DNA of 64,000 nucleotides from Mycolicibacterium goodii (GTDB lineage: Bacteria > Actinomycetota > Actinomycetes > Mycobacteriales > Mycobacteriaceae). The translations under genes were made by a program, and so were the position numbers. Shown piece by piece: positions 1 to 8,344 of this stretch; the first letter of the stretch is position 1; the number at the start of each line of letters is the position of its first letter. Under the pieces are notes generated by a model, which searched no databases, was not told the DNA's origin, and saw nothing but the letters and a program-made list of their open reading frames with translations. The DNA lies in NCBI RefSeq assembly GCF_022370755.2, contig NZ_CP092364.2, positions 1,488,001 through 1,552,000 of the forward strand, in the 5' to 3' direction.

Positions 1-348
1 TCCTTTTCGAATTCACGCCTGCACCACAATGCCTCCGCGACAACGAACCCCGCAGTGATCACAGGGGTGAACAGCCGGTAACGGGGACGACGGTCGACCG
101 GAGGAACGCCCCTGGGAGATACCACCGGGCGTGCTCGGACGCCTCGTATCTCGACATGGCATTGCCGTCTCGCGACCAGCGTTGCGCAGGTCATTTCCAT
201 TGACCCTCAAGTGGTCAGGGTGGGACGCACGGGTCTGCGTGGCGGCCGACGCGTATCGCTCCAGGCGATTGAAAAGTGATTCCGCCCAATCGCTCACCAA
301 GTGAGGGAAAGACACCAGGACGTGCGTTCAGAAGTCGCAGATCGAAGC
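1..348. other. No gene supported; upstream region at window edge
   Basis: I see no convincing coding sequence here. The only open frame runs on the minus strand and its translation is arginine/serine-rich without recognisable motifs. The stretch precedes an inverted repeat and a small hypothetical gene on the plus strand. A short imperfect palindrome (TCACCAAGTGA at 294-304) recalls half-sites of the repeated promoter element found elsewhere in the window, but the rest of that element is missing. Confidence 0.4.
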
Positions 349-385
349 GGTGTGAGTTCGGGGCCACCCCGAACCGCCTCACACC
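349..385. repeat. Inverted repeat / hairpin upstream of small hypothetical gene
   Basis: GGTGTGAG-TTCGGGG is followed after three bases by CCCCGAA, a four-base bulge and CTCACACC. Both arms pair fully apart from the bulge. The hairpin lies 38 nt before the likely ATG at 424 and next to a degenerate copy of the promoter element (378-417). It could be an operator, a 5'-UTR hairpin or a terminator of an upstream transcript; no U-tract follows, so a classical terminator is less likely. Confidence 0.5.
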
Positions 386-423
386 GTGAGACTGCCGGTG
401 ATGACTCGTTGCTCACCTCGGAC

Positions 424-762
424 ATGAACATGGGATGGCTGCTGGTGATCGCAGCAGATGCGTGCCTGAAAGGTGATGAACGCACCATGACGTTCGTCGA
501 ATTGGGCTGCGGAGAACCGCATCTCGCAATCGAGCGGGTGCTCGGCGCGGTCATGTCCAGCCGTACGGCGTTGCCGGTGGCGATACTCGACCGGCTGACG
601 CACTGGCTCGACAGCTACACCGGCAGCCCAGAGGAGCCGCGACTGCGCGCCATGCTTGGTGAAATTCGCGCACACCAGGCTCAGCCGGTTCCGTTGCGCG
701 GTCACCAGGCGGCGCAGTACGGCGCTGTGTCAGCGCGGTGTTGTCGATCCTGGGCGCGATGA
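424..762 (+). CDS. Small hypothetical protein
   Basis: About 112 residues from ATG 424 (alternatives ATG 430 and an internal ATG at the MTFVEL segment). The central part, roughly residues 20-80, looks like a real helical domain rich in Leu, Ala, Arg and Glu (ending near LRAMLGEIRA). The last 30 residues are lower quality and Arg/Cys-rich, so the gene may be damaged near its 3' end. No catalytic motif is visible and I do not recognise the family. It lies upstream of the large LAL-type regulator on the same strand with a gap of about 120 nt. No clear Shine-Dalgarno precedes the candidate starts. Confidence 0.45.
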   Translation: MNMGWLLVIAADACLKGDERTMTFVELGCGEPHLAIERVLGAVMSSRTALPVAILDRLTHWLDSYTGSPEEPRLRAMLGEIRAHQAQPVPLRGHQAAQYGAVSARCCRSWAR

Positions 763-885
763 CCTGCGCAATCACCAGGCTCGACCGTCCCGGTGCCCAA
801 CCCGCCCTCGCCGGCATCAACAGCTGAACAGCCGGGCCGGCGACCGGGCAGGTGACGCACCGGGCTTACGAAGACGTGCCCTGCA

Positions 886-3753
886 GTGGCATTCTGGCAA
901 ATCGTGGACAGCGCACCCCGGGGGCCTTCAACCGGCCTTTTCGATGTCGACGGTCGGCGGCTGGTCACTCCGCCGATCCGGGGGCGGGCAGACGAGCTGA
1001 AAGTGATCGGCGCGCTGGTCACTGCGGTCGCCCAGGGGCGCGGGGGAGCGGTGGTCATCGAAGGCCCGCCCGGTATTGGCAAAAGTCGATTGCTGACCGA
1101 GGTGTTCACACTGGCAGGTGAGGCCGGTGTTCGGACACTGTTCGGCGAGGCGTTCGAGTATCAGCAGGCAGTGCCGTTTTTCTCGCTGTTCATGGCAACT
1201 CTGCACGCCGACCCCCCGGTGGGCGACGCCGAGGCGTTGCGACGGATGGGCGCCTCGGCCGATCTGCGCTACTGGGTCGTGCACGATCTGGCTGACGCGA
1301 TCTATGCGGCGGCCGCGGAAACCCCACTGGCGATTGTGTTGGAGGACATCCATTGGGCCGACAACGCCACTTTGCTGGCGTTGCGGTCGCTCGTCAGGGC
1401 GCGTCCGGACGCGGCGGTGCTGTGGGTGTTGACCGTCCGTACGGGCGCCGGCGGGCCGGCAGTGCAGGAGACCTTGTCGGTGCTGCAGCGCACACACGCC
1501 ACATTCCTGCGCTTGGCGGCCATGTCGCCCGACGCGGTCGCCGACATGGTCTGCGACGCGGTGCGCGCAAGGGCGGATGTATCGCTGTTGGATCTGGCGG
1601 GCAAGGCGCACGGCAATCCGTTTTTGGTCAGTGAGCTCGTCGGGGGCCTCAGCGAGGAGGGCCGGCTCACCGTCGACAGGGGCCGTGCGGTGGCCGCCGG
1701 ATCTGCGCTGCCCCGCCGTCTGGGCGTCGGCATGCAACATCGACTGGACCTGCTGTCCGAAGCGGCGTCGGAGGTGGTGCGTGTTGCCGCGGTGCTGCCG
1801 GACCGGTTCTCGGCCGGTCTGCTGGCCGCGATGCTGGGCCGCCAGCCGGTTTCGTTGCTGTCGGCGCTGGAGGAGGCGGTGCGCGCGGATCTTCTCGTCG
1901 AGGACGGCGAAGAGCTGAAGTTTCGGCATGACTTGCTGCGCGAGGCCACCCGGCAGTCATTGCCGCAGTCGTTGCGGCGCGCCATGGAACGCCAGTCGGC
2001 GTCGGTCATGCTGGCGATGGGCGCCGCGCCGGCCGAGGTGGCAACCCAGCTGGCACGCAGCGCCGCACCCGGAGACCGGGAGGCGATCGACGCACTCCGC
2101 CGAGCCGCGCAATCGGTGGGCCGCGGCGATGCGAGTGCTGCCGCGGATCTGAGCAAGCGAGCATTGGAACTTCTGACAACCCGCGACCTCGACTACGGGT
2201 CGCTGGCCGCTGAAACGGTGGAGTGGCTCAACCGTGCCAGCCGTTACGGCGAGGCCGAGGAATTGGCCGTGGTGGCGCTTGCGGAGTCGGCTTCTCCCGA
2301 AGTCGAGGCCGAGATCCGCCTCCGGCTGCCCACCCACACCATGCACAGCACCCAGCGGCGGGTGGCGGAGAGCCGTCGAGCGCTTCAGTTGAGCGGCATC
2401 AGCGAGGTCACCCGCGCACGACATCTGGCATGGCTGGCCTACAACCTCGTGTTGCAGGACGACGGCGGACAACCGCGCGCAGCAGCCGACGAAGCTGCCG
2501 CCGCCGCGGCAGCCACCGGTGATCGCGAGGCGATCATCATGGCGGAGGTCACGCAAGCTTTGCTCGATGCGGGTGAGGGGTACACGGCCCGCGCGCTCGG
2601 CCGCCTCGACGGGCTTCGCTCGATCGCCTACACGAATGAGACGGCGTTGGCGCACGCTTATGCCGGGATGTTCCACACGCATCTGCTGGCGGTAGTCGGT
2701 CGACTGGACGACGCGACTGCCCGCGTGGCCGAAGGCGTCGGGCAAGCCGGCCGAGAAGGCAACGCGTTGGCCCTCGCCACCTGGGCCGTTATCAGTGGGA
2801 TGGTCCACCTCGCCGCGGGCCGGCTGACGGCCGCTCGCGACGCGGCGGAGTCGCTGCCGCCTCCACCGCCGACAGGCGCGACCGAGCAGGACGTGCATCG
2901 TATGCTGATCCTCGCCGAGGTGGCGGCGCACACCGATGACCGAAACTTGTTGCAGCAGATGGCCAACGAGGCACGCGATGCCCACTCCATCGGTTCAGCC
3001 GGCCAACGGCGAGCATCGGCATATGTGCTGACGCGGGCGGCGTGGTATCGCGACGACGTTCATGAGGCAGCGCGCTGGCTCGGCGACGTCAGCCTGCTGG
3101 GCACACCTCTCTTACCCCATGCATTGGTCCGGCTGATCTTGGGTGCGCGGGTGGCCTCGGCCGCCGGCGATGCCGGCTTGCGCGCCCGGGTTCTGCAGGC
3201 CGCCGAGCTGCTGGAGCGTGAACGGCCTGCGGTGCCGCTGTTGGCAGCGGTGGCCAGGTATGCGCGGGGGATCCTCGAACACGATGCCGACGGGTTGGCG
3301 GCTGCCGCGGAAGTGCTTCGTTCGTCGTCGCGGCCGCTCCTGTACGCCGGTGTCGCCGAGGATGCCGGCGACGAGTTGAGTCGCGCAAAGCGCAACGCCG
3401 AGGCGCGTGAGCAGCTCAACGCAGCGTTCGACACCTACGTCGAGTGCGAAGCGATTGGCGATGCCCGCCGTGTCGGCCGCGCGCTGCGCCGGTTGGGCGT
3501 GGAACGCCGCGTTGTCATGCGTCCGCGGGCAAGGGCCGGTTGGGACAGCCTCACCGATTCCGAACTCACGGTCGTCCGTCTGATCGCCGAAGGCGCGACC
3601 AACCGCTCGGTGGCGCAGCAACTGCACCTGTCGCCGAACACGGTGAAAACTCATCTCCACAATGCCTTCGCAAAGCTCAACATCACGTCCAGGGCTCAAC
3701 TGACGCAACTCATGCGCCGTTCGGACAACACCACCGAAAATCGCGACCGCTAG
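886..3753 (+). CDS. LAL-type LuxR family ATP-binding transcriptional regulator (LAL1)
   Basis: 955 residues from GTG 886 (GTG 904 is an alternative). The N-terminal AAA/STAND-type ATPase has Walker A GPPGIGKS near residues 60-67 and a Walker B segment LEDIHWAD near 150. A long alpha-helical, Ala/Arg-rich TPR-like middle follows. The last 65 residues are a LuxR/GerE helix-turn-helix (LSPNTVKTHLHNAFAKL). Such large ATP-binding LuxR proteins are usually transcription activators that sense a ligand or partner. It is a close paralogue of the gene at 30696-33500; homology runs along the whole length and into both flanks. It is not itself preceded by a recognisable copy of the TCACCCGGGTGA element, but one starts about 50 nt after its stop codon. 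Confidence 0.9.
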   Translation: MAFWQIVDSAPRGPSTGLFDVDGRRLVTPPIRGRADELKVIGALVTAVAQGRGGAVVIEGPPGIGKSRLLTEVFTLAGEAGVRTLFGEAFEYQQAVPFFSLFMATLHADPPVGDAEALRRMGASADLRYWVVHDLADAIYAAAAETPLAIVLEDIHWADNATLLALRSLVRARPDAAVLWVLTVRTGAGGPAVQETLSVLQRTHATFLRLAAMSPDAVADMVCDAVRARADVSLLDLAGKAHGNPFLVSELVGGLSEEGRLTVDRGRAVAAGSALPRRLGVGMQHRLDLLSEAASEVVRVAAVLPDRFSAGLLAAMLGRQPVSLLSALEEAVRADLLVEDGEELKFRHDLLREATRQSLPQSLRRAMERQSASVMLAMGAAPAEVATQLARSAAPGDREAIDALRRAAQSVGRGDASAAADLSKRALELLTTRDLDYGSLAAETVEWLNRASRYGEAEELAVVALAESASPEVEAEIRLRLPTHTMHSTQRRVAESRRALQLSGISEVTRARHLAWLAYNLVLQDDGGQPRAAADEAAAAAAATGDREAIIMAEVTQALLDAGEGYTARALGRLDGLRSIAYTNETALAHAYAGMFHTHLLAVVGRLDDATARVAEGVGQAGREGNALALATWAVISGMVHLAAGRLTAARDAAESLPPPPPTGATEQDVHRMLILAEVAAHTDDRNLLQQMANEARDAHSIGSAGQRRASAYVLTRAAWYRDDVHEAARWLGDVSLLGTPLLPHALVRLILGARVASAAGDAGLRARVLQAAELLERERPAVPLLAAVARYARGILEHDADGLAAAAEVLRSSSRPLLYAGVAEDAGDELSRAKRNAEAREQLNAAFDTYVECEAIGDARRVGRALRRLGVERRVVMRPRARAGWDSLTDSELTVVRLIAEGATNRSVAQQLHLSPNTVKTHLHNAFAKLNITSRAQLTQLMRRSDNTTENRDR

Positions 3754-3765
3754 GTATACGCCGAC
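3749..3765 (+). repeat. 17-bp repeat shared by the 3' flanks of both LAL genes
   Basis: GCTAGGTATACGCCGAC spans the end and stop codon of LAL1 and recurs exactly at 33523-33539, about 20 nt after the LAL2 stop codon. It contains the palindrome GTATAC. In both places a copy of the TCACCC/GGGTGA element follows (3802 and 33553). It may be a relic of segmental duplication or a conserved regulatory site. Confidence 0.6.
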
Positions 3766-3801
3766 GTCGGCCAGAACCGGACTGACGGTCCTGCTGTTTC
3801 T

Positions 3802-3859
3802 TCACCCGGGTGGTTGATGCGGCGGGGTGAGGACAGCTCACCCCGAACCGGGTCAGGCT
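3802..3859 (+). promoter_or_regulatory. Composite promoter element, copy 1 (DUF421/sulfite-oxidase-like operon)
   Basis: Palindrome TCACCCGGGTGG (3802-3813), 15 nt gap, GAGGACAGCTCACCCC (-35-like AGGACA inside the inverted repeat GGGTGA-N7-TCACCC), then a -10-like CAGGCT at 3854-3859. Predicted +1 is near 3866, giving a leader of about 245 nt before GTG 4112. The gap 3754-4111 otherwise holds an inverted repeat TTCGAC-N9-GTCGAA (3975-3995) and a weak 68-codon frame that does not look coding. Confidence 0.75.
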
Positions 3860-4111
3860 TGATGCCGAGAGACCGGTGCGGTGGTGATCGGCTGTTTCGG
3901 CTGCGTACAGCAGGACAACCGATACGACGCATCAGGTCAAGGAACCGGAAAGGTAACTAGCTGTGGGAGCCGAGTTCGACTGTGTGAAGGTCGAATTCAC
4001 TCGGTCTCGTCTTCGTGCGTGCCGCGTGTCGCCGCAACCGGGAGAACCGGCGTCAATGCGCCGAGCGGTCCAGGCCGAGACAGTTGACCCCCGACGATCG
4101 GTAGTTCTCAG

Positions 4112-4702
4112 GTGAACCGCATCGCGCATGTCCTCATCGGCGATCTACCCACCGTCGTCGACGTAGCGATGAAAACCTCGGCGTTGTTCTTCACAGCTGT
4201 GGTCCTGTTCCGCATCACCGAACGGCGAGTCCTCGCGGAATTCGCACCATTTGACTGGATCGCCGCCGTGGCCGCAGGCGCTATCGTCGGTCGTGCGGCG
4301 ACGGCCACCGACACCACGTGGCTGCAAGCGACGACCGCGATGCTGTGCCTTCTGGCCGCCCACACTGTTCTCTCGCGATTGCGTCTGGTTCCCGCGCTGT
4401 GCCGGTTCATCGATCCGCCGTTGATGGTCCTGATCAACGACGGCGAAGTGAACCGACGGAACTTGCGCCGCTGCGGCTTGACCGCGGCGGACTTGGAGGC
4501 CGTGCTGCGCGAACACGGTCACCCAGATGCCGACGGCGTTCATCTGGCCATCCTCGAAGCGAAGGGCGCCATCTCCGTTCTGGGTGACGACGTGACATGG
4601 CGCCCTTCGAGTCTGAGATCCGTGGAAGGTGATCCCCGAGCCGAGAAGTCACGGGATGCGAGCCGAAACCGTCTTCATCACAACCTTGACGAGGAGCACT
4701 GA
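4112..4702 (+). CDS. DUF421 (YetF/YdfS-like) membrane protein
   Basis: 196 residues from GTG 4112. Two or three hydrophobic segments lie in the first 90 residues, with the DUF421 signatures LFRITERR and FDWIAAVAAGAIVGRA. A soluble C-terminal domain follows, with the family-typical LRRCGLTAADLEAVLREHGHPD and ILEAKGAISVL. The family is membrane-anchored; in Bacillus, YetF-type proteins are linked to envelope or stress phenotypes but the biochemical role is unknown. Its stop overlaps the ATG of the molybdopterin enzyme by one base (TGATG), so it heads an operon driven by the element at 3802. Confidence 0.85.
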   Translation: MNRIAHVLIGDLPTVVDVAMKTSALFFTAVVLFRITERRVLAEFAPFDWIAAVAAGAIVGRAATATDTTWLQATTAMLCLLAAHTVLSRLRLVPALCRFIDPPLMVLINDGEVNRRNLRRCGLTAADLEAVLREHGHPDADGVHLAILEAKGAISVLGDDVTWRPSSLRSVEGDPRAEKSRDASRNRLHHNLDEEH

Positions 4703-5301
4703 TGACCATTGTGAACAAGGGTTTTCACGGCCGCCGCAATGAGTCGGCGCGTGATTTGCCGCCAGGTCAGCATCTGACTGCGGACTTTCCAGTCCTGCAG
4801 GCAGGGCCCACTCCACGCATCGACCTCGACGGTTGGCGGCTCACCGTCCAAAACGAGCGCGGCGCCCAGAGTGTGTGGACCTGGGCGCAACTGCAGGAAC
4901 TTCCCCGCCGGCAGCTCACTGCCGACATTCACTGCGTCACCAGCTGGTCCAAGCTGGATTCGAGATGGGAAGGCGTGTCGCTGGACACGCTTCTCGAATC
5001 GATCGACAGCGCCGCCGAGTTCGCACTGATCGGCTCCTATGGTGGATACACCACCAACATTCCGGTCGCGGACCTGCTCGGCGGCAAGGCCTGGATCGTC
5101 TACGGCTACGAGGGCGAGCCGCTACCTCCCGCGCATGGAGGCCCGGCACGACTCCTGGTGCCGCACCTGTACTTCTGGAAATCCGCGAAGTGGGTTCGAT
5201 CAATCGAACTGCGCGACAGCGACACCCCCGGATTCTGGGAGAGCCTGGGCTATCACAGCTACGGCGACCCGTGGCGGGAACAACGCTACGCGGGGGACTG
5301 A
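4702..5301 (+). CDS. Sulfite-oxidase-like molybdopterin-binding oxidoreductase
   Basis: 199 residues, consisting of a single oxidoreductase-molybdopterin (SuoX/YedY fold) domain. The conserved Cys expected to ligate molybdenum is in IHCVTSWS (about residue 78). The segment LLGGKAWIVYGYEGEPLPPAHGGPARLLVPHLYFWKS in two blocks and WVRSIEL match the domain core. There is no Tat signal and no dimerisation domain, so it is a short cytoplasmic member. It is coupled to DUF421 upstream and followed three bases later by a flavin reductase, which is a plausible electron partner. Substrate unknown; sulfite, sulfoxide or N-oxide chemistry are candidates. Confidence 0.85.
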   Translation: MTIVNKGFHGRRNESARDLPPGQHLTADFPVLQAGPTPRIDLDGWRLTVQNERGAQSVWTWAQLQELPRRQLTADIHCVTSWSKLDSRWEGVSLDTLLESIDSAAEFALIGSYGGYTTNIPVADLLGGKAWIVYGYEGEPLPPAHGGPARLLVPHLYFWKSAKWVRSIELRDSDTPGFWESLGYHSYGDPWREQRYAGD

Positions 5302-5304
5302 CCC

Positions 5305-6060
5305 GTGGACAAAGCTCTGGCACCGAAGTTGCAGTGGCGGATTGCGCGGGTGGTGGCGTCAACACGCGAGACCGAATCCGCGCAGACGATGGTGCTCGCC
5401 GTGTCGGGCTGGAGTGGGCACTTGGCAGGCCAGCACATAGACCTCAAATTGACCGCTGAGGATGGATACAGCGCGCAACGCAGCTATTCGCTGGGCAGGC
5501 CGGCCGACGGCGAGCGCATCGAGATCACCGTGCAGCAGATCGCCGACGGAGAGGTCTCGCCCTATCTCACGCGAATGCGTCCTGGCGAAGAGATCGAGAT
5601 TCGCGGACCGATCGGCCGATGGTTCGTGTGGCAGCCGGCGTACGAAGCGCGGACGATGCTGATCGCCGGTGGGTCGGGCATCGTGCCGTTGATGGCGATG
5701 CTGCGCCAGCGGACATCGGTGGGCAGCGGCGAGTTTCGGCTCGTGTACGCGGCACGCCGACCTAGCGACGTCTACTACGCCATGGAGCTGACCCAACTCG
5801 AACGGGACTGCGGCTGGCTGCAGGTCGCTCTCATCTTCACGCGGGAGGCCGGGCAGACGGGCCGGCCTCCGGGCCGGATCGGAGTCGATGACCTCGCGGT
5901 GCAAGGATGGACCCCCGACGATGCGCCGCTCATCTACGTCTGCGGTCCAACAGGTTTCGTGGAAACAGTGACCACCATCCTGACCACACAAGGATTTTCG
6001 TCATCGGACATTCGGACTGAGCGGTTCGGGCCGAGCGGCGAATTTATAAGGAGGGATTGA
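5305..6060 (+). CDS. Ferredoxin-NADP reductase-like flavin oxidoreductase
   Basis: 251 residues from GTG 5305. An FAD-binding beta-barrel carries the RSYSLGRP motif near residue 55, then GGSGIVPLMAMLR binds the nucleotide, and CGPTGF near residue 215 is the typical NAD(P)-binding end motif. No iron-sulfur domain is present. The position immediately after the SuoX-like gene suggests it feeds NAD(P)H electrons to that molybdoenzyme; this two-gene pairing is frequent in actinobacteria. The gene ends in TGATG, overlapping the next start by one base. Confidence 0.88.
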   Translation: MDKALAPKLQWRIARVVASTRETESAQTMVLAVSGWSGHLAGQHIDLKLTAEDGYSAQRSYSLGRPADGERIEITVQQIADGEVSPYLTRMRPGEEIEIRGPIGRWFVWQPAYEARTMLIAGGSGIVPLMAMLRQRTSVGSGEFRLVYAARRPSDVYYAMELTQLERDCGWLQVALIFTREAGQTGRPPGRIGVDDLAVQGWTPDDAPLIYVCGPTGFVETVTTILTTQGFSSSDIRTERFGPSGEFIRRD

Positions 6061-6341
6061 TGACAGGACCTGCGCATGTCGACGGCAACGCCGCCGCGGG
6101 TGCGTTCGCGGAGGTGTTCGGTTTCGACGTGACGACCGCAACGCTGACCTGTGCCGGTTGTGGATGTGCCGCGGTCTTCGCCGAAAGCCACGTCTATCAC
6201 CGCACGCCTGGCGTCGTGGTGCGTTGCCCGTGCTGCGATCACATCCTGGCCCGGCTCGTGCAAACGCCCACCGACGCGTGGCTTGATCTCCGCGGCGCTC
6301 AATCGTGGCGCATCCCTTCGGCAGCACCGTCCCTTGAATAG
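6060..6341 (+). CDS. DUF6510 family small zinc-ribbon protein
   Basis: 93 residues from ATG 6060. A very strong Shine-Dalgarno AAGGAGG (6048-6054) decides this start over TTG 6057. Two Cys knuckles, CAGC (residues 31-34, with a further Cys at 36) and CPCC (56-59), look like a metal ribbon. I recall this as the DUF6510 family that travels with flavin reductases in actinobacteria. Role unknown; possibly a structural or electron-transfer accessory of the preceding molybdoenzyme/FNR pair. Confidence 0.75.
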   Translation: MTGPAHVDGNAAAGAFAEVFGFDVTTATLTCAGCGCAAVFAESHVYHRTPGVVVRCPCCDHILARLVQTPTDAWLDLRGAQSWRIPSAAPSLE

Positions 6342-6470
6342 CCGGTGCCGCAAACAGAGTACGCGGTTCGAGGTGGCGTGCTCCGGCCTTCTGAGGAACG
6401 ACTTGTTCGGTAACATGGCGGGGTAACAGCCGCTTCTGGGGAACTGACAGCTGGCTGAAGAGGAGAGAAA

Positions 6471-7271
6471 GTGACTGTTCTGGACGGCATCCTCGCCGGA
6501 GTCCGGGAAGACCTTGAGGAACGCAAGCGCCAGACACCGCTGGCGGAGCTGCGGTCGCGAGTTGCCGACATGCCTCCTGCGCTTGATCCCCTGCCCGCCT
6601 TCAGGTTACCGCGGGTTTCGATCATCGCCGAGGTGAAGCGCAAGAGCCCCAGCAAGGGTGAGCTTGCCGACATCCCCGATCCGGCGTGGCTGGCTTCCCA
6701 GTATGCAGCGGGCGGCGCGACGGCCATCAGTGTGCTGACCGAGGGGCGTCGTTTCGGCGGCTCTCTGGCCGATCTCGATGCGGTGCGTTCACAGGTCGAC
6801 GTGCCTTTGTTGCGGAAGGATTTCATCGTCGACCCCTATCAGCTGTGGGAAGCGCGCGCACACGGCGCCGATCTGGCGCTGCTGATGGTGGTGTCACTCA
6901 CCGACGTTCAGCTGGCCGAGATGTTGGGAGTATGTGCCGAACTGGGGCTCACAGCCCTTGTCGAGTCACACACGGCCGAGGAGGTCGAGCGTGCGGCTGA
7001 TTCCGGTGCGGAACTTTTCGGCATCAACGCAAGAGACCTCACAACGCTCAATGTGGATCGCTCGGTGTTCGCGAAGCTCGCTCCGCTCATCCCGGAAGGT
7101 GCGGTGCGGGTCGCGGAGTCGGGGATATCTGGTCCACAAGATGTGGCGGAATACCGCAAGTGCGGCGCCGACGTGGTGCTGGTCGGCGAGGCGCTGGTGC
7201 GGTCCGGGGATCCGCGCACCGCGGTGCGTGAGTTCGCTGAGGGGGCGAACGGGTCGGCTGCCCGGTCCTGA
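6471..7271 (+). CDS. trpC: Indole-3-glycerol phosphate synthase
   Basis: 266 residues from GTG 6471 behind GAGGAGAG. Complete TIM barrel of normal length: [13 protein letters not shown] (phosphate/catalytic Lys loop), [18 protein letters not shown] and VAESGI are all present. It converts carboxyphenylaminodeoxyribulose phosphate to indole-3-glycerol phosphate in tryptophan synthesis. It stands alone here with no other trp gene. Its sequence (KSPSKGEL) differs from my memory of the TrpC in the mycobacterial trp operon, so it may be a second copy used in secondary metabolism or stress. The 129 nt before it show no obvious attenuator. Confidence 0.9.
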   Translation: MTVLDGILAGVREDLEERKRQTPLAELRSRVADMPPALDPLPAFRLPRVSIIAEVKRKSPSKGELADIPDPAWLASQYAAGGATAISVLTEGRRFGGSLADLDAVRSQVDVPLLRKDFIVDPYQLWEARAHGADLALLMVVSLTDVQLAEMLGVCAELGLTALVESHTAEEVERAADSGAELFGINARDLTTLNVDRSVFAKLAPLIPEGAVRVAESGISGPQDVAEYRKCGADVVLVGEALVRSGDPRTAVREFAEGANGSAARS

Positions 7272-7549
7272 CGACGGATTTGCGGCCTGCCAGGTCTCAG
7301 GTCGTCGGCCCGGAGGGTGGGATCTGATCGGCCCGCACAGGAATCGCCTGCTACGTCTCGTTGACTGCAAGCCGTTACCACGACTCACGTTGCGCACGTG
7401 CCGCCCCGGACCGGCCCAGTCGACGAGGATCGGTTGCCGACGTCCACGTTCGCGAAGTTCAGTGTTTACACGCCATGAGTCGTTGCCTTGCGACCGAGAG
7501 CCCACGTGCACTCCACATCGGGGCGGAGAGGCAATCCACTGCGGCAGTC

Positions 7550-7606
7550 TCACCCGGGTGAATCAGCGACCGGACGATGACAATTCGCCCGGGGCCCAGA
7601 CATGGT
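7550..7606 (+). promoter_or_regulatory. Composite promoter element, copy 2 (ECF sigma gene 1)
   Basis: Perfect palindrome TCACCCGGGTGA (7550-7561), 14 nt gap, GATGACAATTCGCCC with ATGACA as -35-like core, and a -10-like CATGGT at 7601-7606. Six bases later comes the ATG at 7613, so the mRNA should be leaderless. The remainder of the gap 7272-7549 shows nothing I can support. Confidence 0.8.
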
Positions 7607-7612
7607 GGGACC

Positions 7613-8212
7613 ATGGCAATAACAGTTGGCCACCCGGCGGACGATGACTCGCCGCTGACATCGCGTGACGCAACATTGACCGCACGCTTCGTCGACGATG
7701 CGCTCCCACATCTGGACCAACTCCATGACCGCGCTCGCCGAATGACCCGCAACGTAGCGGACGCCGAGGATCTCGTGCAGGAGACGATGCTGAAGGCGTA
7801 CGCCGGGTTCCATACCTTCTCGGAGGGAACCAATATTCAGGCGTGGTTGTTTCGCATCATGACCAATACGTACATAAGCGGTCTGCGCCGCGCGGAACAC
7901 CGCCCAGTCGAGTATCTCAGTGACCACATCACCGACCAGCAACTGGCCGCGCACGATCGACACTCCCTGCAAGGACCACGATCTGCCGAACTTGATGCGC
8001 TGGATGTGTTGCCGGGCAAGGAACTCACAGACGCATTGGCCACACTTCCCGTCCAGTTCCGGCTGGCTGTTTACTATCGCGATGTCATAGGACTTCGGAG
8101 CCGGGAGATCGCGGAGATCATGGCATGCTGCGAAGGCACGGTCCTCTCACGCCTCTACCGCGCCCGACATCGCCTACGCACGCTCCTGCATGCCGCAGAT
8201 GAACGGTCATGA
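7613..8212 (+). CDS. ECF sigma factor, SigH-like (sigma gene 1)
   Basis: 199 residues from ATG 7613. An in-frame ATG at 7577 lies inside the promoter element and is rejected. Region 2 is seen as [23 protein letters not shown] with the [17 protein letters not shown] segment, and region 4 as [26 protein letters not shown] followed by [18 protein letters not shown]. It closely resembles mycobacterial SigH, except that SigH has no vicinal Cys pair before GTV. No RshA-like anti-sigma with an HxxxCxxC motif is adjacent. Paralogue of 49442-50038, with the same promoter at the same distance. Confidence 0.9.
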   Translation: MAITVGHPADDDSPLTSRDATLTARFVDDALPHLDQLHDRARRMTRNVADAEDLVQETMLKAYAGFHTFSEGTNIQAWLFRIMTNTYISGLRRAEHRPVEYLSDHITDQQLAAHDRHSLQGPRSAELDALDVLPGKELTDALATLPVQFRLAVYYRDVIGLRSREIAEIMACCEGTVLSRLYRARHRLRTLLHAADERS

Positions 8213-8344
8213 GCACCGAATCCGGTGGTCACCGCGAGAATGTCGTCCTCGACATCGAAGGCGCCCGCGTTCCGAAGCGATCCTGCTGTGCACGCGCTCG
8301 TCGATCGTGGCCGGCCGGTACAACGGCTCGGGCATGGGAGAGCA

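Noticed and set aside
3749..3765. GGTATAC as a SigF-type -10
   Set aside because: No GTTT-like -35 lies 15-17 nt upstream in either copy.
3881..4087. 68-codon plus-strand frame between LAL1 and DUF421
   Set aside because: No ribosome site, poor codon bias and no motif; it lies in the leader of the element-driven operon.
7577..7612. Earlier in-frame ATG for sigma gene 1 (and 49406 for sigma gene 2)
   Set aside because: These ATGs are part of the conserved GATGACA promoter block. The corresponding bases are ACG or AGG in other copies, so they are DNA signal rather than start codons.
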